NCBI RefSeq assembly: GCF_043290135.1
Contig: NC_134702.1
Coordinates: 192,170,491 to 192,234,490 of the forward strand
From: Rhipicephalus microplus
Lineage: Eukaryota; Arthropoda; Arachnida; Ixodida; Ixodidae
DNA length: 64,000 bases
Reading direction: 5' to 3'
Shown: one piece after another, positions 56,886 to 64,000 of the stretch
Position numbering within the stretch: position 1 is the stretch's first letter
How the letters are laid out: the number at the start of each line of letters is the position of its first letter
Program-made: the position numbers and the translations under genes
The notes under the pieces: generated by a model
What the model saw: the letters and a program-made list of their open reading frames with translations, nothing else
The model's database searches: none
What the model was told of the DNA's origin: nothing

Positions 56886-57560
56886 GATGGGTGCGCGGGA
56901 AAGACAGTCAGCGTCGATGTGTTTCTGGCCAGACTGGTAAATAAATCATCGTTATATCAAACTTTTGTAACCGAAGGCTCCGTGTTGTGAGACGGCCCGA
57001 AGGATCTTTCAGATTCGCTAGCCAGCAGAGAGAGTGGTGGTCACTTACGATTCGGAAGGGGCGTCCGTACAAGTAGGGCCTGAATTTCGTTATGGCCCAT
57101 ACAACCGCCAGACATTCTTTTTCAGTCGTCGAGTAGTTCTCCGCAGATGACAACGTGCGGCTATCGTAGGCGATGACGTATTCCACGCCATCTTGATATT
57201 GCACGAGAATAGCTACGAGGCCAAGGTTGCTCGCATCAGTGTGGACTTTTGTGTCTGCTTCGGTGTCGAAGTGACCTAGGATCGGTGGCGTTTGTAGGCG
57301 GTGTTGAAGGTCGTGGAAAGCGCTGAACTGTTTGAGACCCCAGACGAAGGCGACGTCATCCTTGACGAGTTGTTGTAGAGGGTCGGCGATTTTCAAAAAG
57401 TTTAGCATGAAGCGGCGGTAATAAGCACAAAGTCCCAGAAAGCGGCGTACATCATGCTTTGTTTTCGGCATCGGGAACAAAGCAACTGCCATAGCCTTGT
57501 CAGGATCGGGGCGATCACCACTGCTGCTGACAATGTGGTCAAGAAATTTCAGTTTCTCAT
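56886..57560 (-). pseudogene. RT connection and RNase H
   Basis: The open frame 56908-57492 carries FLGLCAYYRRFMLNF, VHTDASNLGLVAILVQY (first catalytic Asp), TTEKECLAVVWAITKFRPYL (Glu) and RIVSDHHSLCWL (Asp). These are the expected acidic residues of RNase H. It is separated from RT by an in-frame stop after EKCHF and from integrase by a frameshift near 56910. Confidence 0.85.
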
Positions 57561-57561
57561 A

Positions 57562-59094
57562 TCAAAAATGACACTTTTCCGGTTTCAGAAAGAGGCTGGC
57601 AGTGCAAATAGCCAGAAGAACTGCCACAAGCCGCTCAATGTGCTGTTCAAAAGTCGTAGAGAAAACGACTACGTCGTCTAAATACACTAAACAAGAGTAC
57701 CACTTCAAGCCACATAAAACTGTGTTCATCATTCGTTGGAACGTGGCTAGAGCGCGGCATAGGCCAAAAGGGAGAACTTTAAATTCATAGAGAACGTCCG
57801 GTGTAATAAACGCTGTTTTTTCTCGGTCCCGTTCATCTACTTCAATCTGCCAATATCCGCTACGGAGATCCATGGAAGAAAAGTAATGGGTGTGTCGCAG
57901 GCGATCCGAAGAGTCAACAACACGAGGAAGAGGATATACGTCTTTTTTCGTTATCTTGTTCAGTTTGCGGTAGTCGACGCAGAATCGTAATGAACCATCT
58001 TTCTTTTTAACCAGAACAACTGGTGGCGCCCAAGGACTAGTCGATGGTTGAATTACATCGTCGTCGAGCATTTGTTTCACTTGATGACGGATAGCGTATT
58101 GCTCCTTCTGCGACACGCGGTAAGCATGTTGGCACACGGGTTGCACGTTGGTCTCAGTGATAATTCTGTGCTTCAGAGGAGTCTGTCGGACTTTCAAAGT
58201 AGTGGAAAAACAGTCACTAAAGGATGAGAGGAGACTCAGGAGCTTTGCTCTTTTAGATTCTTCTAACTGGCGATTGACGTTGAGGCGACTAGTCAAGTCA
58301 GTATCACAGCTGTTCTCAGTCGAGATTGTCGCAATCAAAGGGAAAGCGTCCAAATCATCCAATGCCTCTAAGTAAGCTATGGTTGTGCGTTTCGCAAAAT
58401 GGCTGTGTTCGCCACCGAATTTCGTAACTAAAACCGTAGTCTGGCCATTTTGGAGTTGAACGAAACTTCGAGCAATGGCCACTTCCCGATCAAGCAATAA
58501 CGTCAGGTTACTTTCGGCGATGCCTGTAATCGACTGCTCCTGTGGACACTCAACAAGCACGAAGATACTACTGCGAGCTGGCAACGTGACGCAATCATCG
58601 ACTACGCGTAAGGCCACGCCACGATGTTTGTTCTCGATGTCGGAATCTTGAGAAACACAGTTAACAAAACTGACGAACAAATCGCGCTGATTAATCATCG
58701 CTCCATACACTTGCAGAAAATCCATGCCCAAAATGACCGGCCGAGAACAATTGGGCAGTTCAAGGAATGATGCTACAAAAGACAACGCACAAATCTCAAG
58801 CCTGACGGTGCACCTTCCTATAGGGGATACGAGGTGTCCTCCAGCGGGGATTAGTTGAGGGCCGTCCCACGTTGTCAGCACCTTGTGTAGACGGGTGGCC
58901 AATGAAACACTCATCACCGAGTAATCAGCTCCCGTGTCGACAAGCGCAGTCACCGGATAACAGTCGACCGAAGCGGTAATGGCAACGGACGTTCTGTTGG
59001 CGGTTTCACGAACAGGCTTTAACGACACGTCGTTAGGCAGCAGCGGAGGGTATTTGCCGGTTCGCGTGACAGTGGCCTCACCTCCGGAGGTCAC
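57562..59094 (-). CDS. Protease-reverse transcriptase polyprotein part
   Basis: A 510-codon open frame. Protease: ALVDTGADYSVMS near residues 50-60 and VILGMDFLQVYGA near 120. Pre-RT: KHRIITETNVQPVCQHAYRV. RT: VVLVKKKDGSLRFCVDYRKL, FSSMDLRSGYWQIEVDER (motif A Asp), LPFGLCRALATFQRMM and CLVYLDDVVVFS (YLDD intact). It lies between the gag end and a stop that cuts it from RNase H. All catalytic residues of both enzymes appear intact. It belongs to the Gag-Pol polyprotein. The real start is probably a frameshift from gag, since no clear initiation context marks the first Met. Confidence 0.9.
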   Translation of the reverse strand: MTSGGEATVTRTGKYPPLLPNDVSLKPVRETANRTSVAITASVDCYPVTALVDTGADYSVMSVSLATRLHKVLTTWDGPQLIPAGGHLVSPIGRCTVRLEICALSFVASFLELPNCSRPVILGMDFLQVYGAMINQRDLFVSFVNCVSQDSDIENKHRGVALRVVDDCVTLPARSSIFVLVECPQEQSITGIAESNLTLLLDREVAIARSFVQLQNGQTTVLVTKFGGEHSHFAKRTTIAYLEALDDLDAFPLIATISTENSCDTDLTSRLNVNRQLEESKRAKLLSLLSSFSDCFSTTLKVRQTPLKHRIITETNVQPVCQHAYRVSQKEQYAIRHQVKQMLDDDVIQPSTSPWAPPVVLVKKKDGSLRFCVDYRKLNKITKKDVYPLPRVVDSSDRLRHTHYFSSMDLRSGYWQIEVDERDREKTAFITPDVLYEFKVLPFGLCRALATFQRMMNTVLCGLKWYSCLVYLDDVVVFSTTFEQHIERLVAVLLAICTASLFLKPEKCHF

Positions 59095-59099
59095 CGTTT

Positions 59100-60490
59100 T
59101 CAGTTTCCCCGGTGTGGGCTTGCGCCACTGACACCAGGGGACCCAAAGGTGGGTCGGGCGCGGTGCGTTGTTGTGGACGGATGGGGTGATGGTGACCGTG
59201 ACTGTCGTCGCGGCGGGACAGGAGCGTGATGACTACCTTCCAAGTAATCCGCAATTTATTTTGGGCGTTCACCATAGCGTGGGCAACGCGCATCTGGGTG
59301 GAATCCGCGTAGGCCTATTCGTCGGTAGTAACAGTCGTGGTACATGTGTCCAACTTCACCACAATTGTAGCACAAAGGACGATTGTCGGGTGCACGCCAG
59401 TTGGTGGACTTCCGCGGGCCAGGACAAAAATCGGCCTGAGAAGGCAGACGATGGGCTGGACTTGGAAAGCGTCTGGGAGTCCCAGCTGGTGGATGAGCGA
59501 AATGTGCAGCCGACGGCGTAGAGACGCGTAGGGCATCCGCGTAGGAAAGCATGGGAGCTTCGACTTGCGATGGTGGTAGAAGTGTACAAACTGCCTGATT
59601 TCGTTACGAACGACGTCCGTAAGAGCAGCACTACTGGGAGGAGACGCTGCATGAAATTTCCGAAGTTCTTCGCGTACAACGTGCCGTATGAGTTCTGTGA
59701 GGACCTCCCTGTTATCACCTTCTGGTACAAGCGAGCATGCAGTGGACATGGCCGTCTGATGCTCATACTGCGACACCCGCTGCCGAAGCATGCGCTCCAT
59801 AATTGTGGCCTCACGTATGAACTCGGACACTGTCGTAGGAGGGTAGCGCACAAGGCCCGCGAAAAGGTACTCCTTTATGCCTCGCCTTAGCAGGCGCACT
59901 TTCTTGTATTCTGGCATGTGGGGGTCAGCCCATCGAAACAATCGCGACATTTCTTCGACGAACATGGTGACGCTCTCGTTCGGCATTTGAAACCGCGAAG
60001 AAAGTGCCTGCTCCGCTCTCTATTTCTGTTCGGGGTTACTGAACGCCTCACGAAGCTGCCGATGGAACTCCTGCCAACTTGTGAATGAAGCTTCGTGGTT
60101 CTCATAACACACTCTTGCCGCGTCTAAGAGGGAGTAATACACGTTCTTCAACTTACGGCGATTGTCTCAGTCGTTGATGGCAGCGACCCGGTCGAAATGG
60201 TCAAGCCAGTCTTCGACATCCTCACCGGCATCACCATGGAATGGGTTGGGTGTGCGAGGCGTGTTGATGACACAGGGTACGCTAGCGAGTGGGTAATGCT
60301 CGGTTTGGGTTGCGGATGGGGCACACATTGTCCTCACGGAACTTGCCAAGGGGCCGTACTGTGGTGGTAGTCCTTGAAGGCGGCGGCTGCTTCGATAGAT
60401 ATCAGCAGACCCTGGTCCACTGGCGGTGGTTGCTTCTGGTTCAGGACCAGCAGGCATAAGACGTTGCACTACGGTACCCAGCACGTCCAC
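59100..60490 (-). pseudogene. Gag (capsid and CCHC nucleocapsid), frameshifted
   Basis: The N-terminal part is open at 60167-60490 (ends EDWLDHFDRVAAIND), starting directly inside the 5' LTR with a GTG as first codon of the tracked frame. The capsid part at 59315-59986 has RLFRWADPHMPEYKKVRLL and LFAGLVRYPPTTVSEFIREA. The nucleocapsid CYNCGEVGHMYHDC lies in the frame 59256-59552. Two or more frame changes split it. The gag-pol junction near 59094 is followed at once by protease. Confidence 0.8.
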
Positions 60491-60495
60491 CAGTC

Positions 60496-60603
60496 TGTCG
60501 CGAGAGGAAACGATGCACAGGAACTCGAAGTAGACGACTGTTTACTCAGCCACAGCTGCCATTCACTTCTTCTCTCTCGTCTTCTGCTACCAGCACAGCG
60601 TGG

Positions 60604-60605
<2 letters not shown>
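60496..60605 (-). repeat. 5' LTR
   Basis: Partner of 55252-55361. Inside it (minus strand) follows GAC and then TGGTGGACGTGCTGGG, a candidate primer binding site for a tRNA ending TCCACCA. Confidence 0.9.

Positions 60606-60655
<50 letters not shown>
60606..60655. repeat. (TA)n microsatellite
   Basis: Uninterrupted AT dinucleotides between two LTR retroelements. ORFs reading IYIYIY here are artefacts. Confidence 0.95.
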
Positions 60656-60657
<2 letters not shown>

Positions 60658-60947
60658 AAAGGGGGTTTAATAGCGACGCCAGGTTATAGGCAGACAGCCG
60701 GTACGGAAACTAATGCTCGGGCAGTCCAGCGTCTACAGATCGTGCTCCCGCTCGCGCTTCACACTCAGCGATGATCCCACTAGTCAGTGCCTTGCGGATT
60801 CCCCACTACAATGCCCCGGCGATGAAGACGAGCCATCATGGCGCCTCAAGGTGACGAGAGAACAGGAGGGTCGTAACAGGGCTTGAGGCGACTGACGTGG
60901 ACCGTCTCACGACCAAGGTGGCGCTTGTCCGTGGACGGCTTGAGCGG

Positions 60948-61635
60948 TTAAATCTTATAAGTGACAGAAGAAGGGTGCTGTATGACGCAGTAACGGCCCG
61001 TATACTTCGGTGCAAACATGGGAGTCAGTCCAGGAGAGTGGAAAAGCAGTCGGAGCCACACGAGATAACCGATGGGGAAGGTATTCTGAACAAGATCATG
61101 GTCGTGGCAATCTTTTTGGAGGGCTTGGTTATCGGCTGTGAAGGACCGTGCATGTTGACGACACTCTTCGGCATGTTCGGCCATTTCAGAAACTAGGCTG
61201 AACTCGGAGGCATCAGGATTGTATGGCAGAATTGTGTCGAGTGTGTTGCATGGGTCACGACCATATAAATGAAAAAATGGAGAAAAGCCTGTTGTTGTTT
61301 GAATCTCCGTATTGTAAGCGTACGTCACAAAAGGAAGAACAACGTCCCAGTTGGAGTAGTCGGAATCAATATACATAGCGAGCATGTCTCCGAGGGAGGC
61401 CGTTCGTCCGAGGGTGGTAGGCTGTTGATGTGCGGTGTACCGTACGGCAAGAATGTAGGAGCTGCTGCAGAACTTCAGACAAAAATACGCGTCCTCGGTC
61501 ACTCAGGAGCTCGCATGGTGCACCATGACAAAGAACAAACCGGTGCAAGATAAAGGTTGCAATGTCACGAGCGCCAGCCGAAGGTAGCGCTGCCGTTTCG
61601 GCGTACCTTGTCAGGTGGTTGGCAGCCACAATCAC
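60948..61635 (-). pseudogene. Integrase core and C-terminus
   Basis: The frame 61366-61635 has LTRYAETAALPS, LLSDRGRVFLSEVL (second Asp) and AYHPRTNGL, where sequence around the catalytic Glu is lost by a small deletion or frameshift. The frame 60948-61502 continues with GDMLAMYIDSDYSNWD, VTYAYNTEIQTTTGFSPF and PIGYLVWLR. The first Asp site upstream reads VGINLYGPL (Asp to Asn). The enzyme is dead. Confidence 0.85.
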
Positions 61636-62723
61636 TCATTGATTACCACCAATAGAGCACTGTAGCGGGCCGTATAGGTTAATCCCAACACGGCCAAATG
61701 GGCGTGCAGGACATGGCAAACATGCAGTTGACCGGGTGAATGAGGGAATGTCTTGCGCTGCTGACACTGGGAACATGAGCGAATGTGTTTGCGTACAAAC
61801 GTGTACATACCCCGCCAGTAGTAACGTCGGCGGATCCACTCATACGTCTTTAGCGCACCGGCGTGTGCGTGTTGCGGTTCAGCATGAAAATATTTGCAGA
61901 TATCTGACCGCATATGGCTGGGTATGACTAGCAACCATTTACGACCCGCCACTTGATAGTTGCGACGATATAACAGGCCATCCCGTATGGTGAAATGCGC
62001 TGCTTGGCGGCGAAGAGCACGCGGGTAACCGGAAGTTGATGCGTCAGAAAGCATACTCAAGAGCGAGGCGATCCAAGGGTCCTTCCGCTGTTCGGGTGGC
62101 ATGTCTGTGACGCGTACGGCAGAGAGGGGAAGGTCCAGGGCTGATATATCCGTATCATCAGATTTCACGGGTGATCGTGAAAGCGCATCTGCGTCAGAGT
62201 GCTTTCGCCCCGATCGGTAGACGACGCGTATGTCGAATTCCTGGAGGCGTATTGCCCATCGTCCGAGGCGTCCGGATGGATCTTTCAGCGAAGCCAACAA
62301 ACAGAGTGCGTGATGGTCAGTTACCACATCAAAAGTTTGGCCGTACAAATAGTGGCTAAACTTGTTTAACGCCCACACAATTGCGAGGCACTCTTCTTCC
62401 GTAACAGAATAGTTGGCTTCTGCCTTAGTGAGGGCGCGGCTGGCATAGGCGACCACATACTCCGTAAAACTTGGCTTGCGTTGCGTGAGTACTGCACCAA
62501 GGCCGACGCCACTTGCATCCGTGTGTACTTCGGTCGGCGCAGTAAGGTCGTAATGACGCAGTACGGGTGGTGAGGTAAGGAGTTGGCGCAATGTTGTGAA
62601 GGATTCGTCACAGGCTTCTGTCCAATTCGAAAGATCTGCAGGGCCAGCAAGGAGTTTGGTGAGTGGAGCGATGATGGAGGCAAAGTTCCGGACAAAGCGA
62701 CGAAAATAGGAGCACAGGCCCAC
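61632..62723 (-). pseudogene. RNase H and integrase zinc-binding domain
   Basis: An open frame of 363 codons. It begins in the RT connection ([20 protein letters not shown]). RNase H has [30 protein letters not shown] and [12 protein letters not shown], all catalytic residues present. It is followed by [15 protein letters not shown]. The integrase HHCC region is [18 protein letters not shown] with CSQCQQRK. It stops just after the first integrase core strand. Confidence 0.85.
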
Positions 62724-62873
62724 AAAGCTCCGTAGTTCTTTAACAGTAGTCGGCTTAGGAAATTCGGCAACAGCACGAAGCTTGTCAGGGTCGGGAAGAA
62801 TGCCGGCCTTCGAGAAGACATGACCAAGTACGGTGAGTTGTTTAGCCCCGAAGTGACACCTCTCCAGGTTAAG

Positions 62874-63666
62874 CTAAAGCCTGGCGTTTGTGAGGCACTG
62901 TAGAATCTTACGCAGACGAGTGAGATGCGAAGTGAAATTGGGTGAAAAAACCACTACGTCTTCAAGATAGCACAAGCAAATGTTCCATTTGAGACCTCGT
63001 AAAATGCTGTCTATCATTTGCTCGAATGTGGCAGGTGCATTGCAGAGTCCGAATGGCATCACGGTAAATTCATAGCGGCCATCCGGTGTGAAAAACGTGG
63101 TTTTTGGACGATCAGACTCAGCCATTAGGACCTTCCAATATCCCGAGCGAAGGTCCAGCGAGGAAAAGAATTCTGCACCTTAGAGAGTATCGAGAGCGTC
63201 GTCTATGCGGGGAAGAGGGTAAACATCTTTCCTCGTAATGTTGTTTAGGCGCCTGTAGTCTACGTAGAACCGGATTGAACCGTCCTTTTTTGACGAGTAC
63301 AACTGGGGAAGACGAAGGACTACAAGAAGGCTTGATGACTCCACGCTGTAGCATGTCGTCTACTTGTTCTGGAATTACCCGACGCTCCGCTGGTGACACA
63401 CGATAAGGGCGCTGGAGCAAAGGAGTACTCTTTCCTGTGTCAATTGTGGGCACAACGGTGTTCGTTCTTCCTAGCACCGCTTGGGGAAAGTCAAACGAAC
63501 GCTTGAATTCGTGCAGCAGAGTAACAAGCTGCTCTAGTTGAGTTGGGGTGAGATGGCTGTCAATAGAAAGTTGAAATGCATCGGTAGACACGCTGTTTGA
63601 GGCAAAGTGAGGATCTAACGCGTTCAGCTCCATATTCGGCTTGGTGTCGAAGAAATAGACAGGCAC
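62874..63666 (-). pseudogene. Reverse transcriptase
   Basis: The frame 63118-63666 holds the pre-[37 protein letters not shown] and [10 protein letters not shown] one-base insertion near 63290 then shifts the frame. The frame 62874-63125 has KTTFFTPDGRYEFTVMPFG, LCNAPATFEQMIDSILRGL and CLCYLEDVVVFS, where YLDD reads YLED. Motif A (FSSLDLRSGYW type) lies in a third frame near 63150. Confidence 0.85.
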
Positions 63667-64000
63667 GATAGTACCTTTATCGATAAGCTAATGAAGCCGA
63701 GCGTCTCGTTGCGGCGCAAACTGAGGGGGCACGAGTTGGGATTGGAAATAAATATCCCGGTAGTGTCTTGACAAAGGTAAAGAACGGCGAATGGCAGCGA
63801 TGTGTGGTGGCAGCTACCGAAGATGCCTGATGGCGTGAATAGGACGGTAGCGTCAGAAAGTGAAGCACAGTGGGCAGGGACAAACTGGGCGCTGAAATGA
63901 GGAAGGTCTATGTCCATCGCGACGACAAGGTTAGCCACACTAGATACGGCCGCATCAACAGAACGCGCATCACGAAACGGTAACAGCTCCACTTCGGCCC
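63667..64000 (-). pseudogene. Protease-RT linker
   Basis: The frame 63624-63992 reads DARSVDAAVSSVANLVVAMD and LSLRRNETLGFISL, a region between protease and RT in this family. A frameshift near 63690 separates it from the RT frame. The protease active site would lie just beyond the window. Confidence 0.55.

Larger units (their letters stand above)
55252..60605 (-). mobile_element. Nearly complete Ty3/gypsy LTR retrotransposon
   Basis: Two 110-bp LTRs (55252-55361 and 60496-60605), about 94% identical by eye, enclose gag, protease, RT, RNase H and integrase in the standard Ty3/gypsy order on the minus strand. It has a polypurine tract beside the 3' LTR and a TGGTGGA primer site beside the 5' LTR. 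Only a handful of stops and frameshifts break the genes, so it is the youngest large element in the window. Its edges lie in TA-rich DNA, so a target-site duplication cannot be told from the microsatellite. Confidence 0.92.
60656..64000 (-). mobile_element. Ty3/gypsy element, 5' part beyond the window
   Basis: Minus-strand pol runs from a PR-RT linker at the right edge to the end of integrase near 60950. Non-coding sequence at 60656-60890 may hold its 3' LTR, but the partner LTR is outside the window. The family is the same as, or close to, the decayed pol at 39608-42280. Confidence 0.85.

Overview
The window is eukaryotic, repeat-rich DNA, almost certainly from a hard (ixodid) tick, probably a metastriate of the Rhipicephalus type. 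The main evidence is several copies of a tRNA-derived SINE whose body matches the Ruka family known from ixodid ticks. A second tick-type tRNA-SINE and tick-like LINE and Ty3/gypsy families support this. There are no bacterial genes, operons, CRISPR arrays or rRNA. The window is a graveyard of nested transposable elements with one small plausible host gene: a cysteine-rich secreted-type ORF at 33265-33546. Nearly all the long ORFs belong to mobile elements. Family assignments were made by eye from motifs, without a database.

Layout. 1-2948: a Ruka fragment, then a minus-strand Ty3/gypsy element with both ~170-bp LTRs but most of pol deleted. 3325-5540: decayed Ruka pieces and a composite satellite-like repeat. 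5.7-10.3 kb (minus) and 10.6-17.0 kb (plus): two near-complete, degenerate RNase H-bearing LINEs (I-like) placed head to head. The plus-strand LINE carries a Ruka insertion in ORF1 and another retroelement 3' end in ORF2, each with target-site duplications. 17-26.4 kb: mostly unrecognised sequence with inverted repeats, microsatellites and six copies of a ~200-bp satellite. 26.7-27.2 kb: a Ruka nested inside another SINE. 28.8-34 kb: a LINE fragment, a long hairpin, the candidate secreted protein and an old Ruka. 37.1-38.3 kb: a 5'-truncated CR1/L2-like LINE next to a cluster of strong palindromes. 39.6-42.3 kb: a badly decayed plus-strand Ty3/gypsy pol.

44.7-49.2 kb (minus) holds the most interesting object. 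It is a Ty3/gypsy-type element in which integrase lies upstream of reverse transcriptase, a Ty1/copia-like order. Its Gag has a capsid that looks SCAN-like, followed by two CCHC knuckles. This combination identifies a Gmr1-like element. A ~753-bp solo LTR with a 4-bp duplication interrupts it at the gag/protease junction. 49.9-51.6 kb is microsatellite plus a second composite repeat copy in the opposite orientation. 53.2-55.2 kb is decayed CR1/L2-like LINE. 55252-60605 is the best preserved Ty3/gypsy element, with 110-bp LTRs, gag, PR-RT-RNase H-INT and few lesions. 60.7-64 kb is another Ty3/gypsy pol running off the window.

These genes do not form a cellular pathway. They are layers of retroelement activity whose relative age can be read from nesting: host elements first, then Ruka, the LINE 3' end and the solo LTR inside them.
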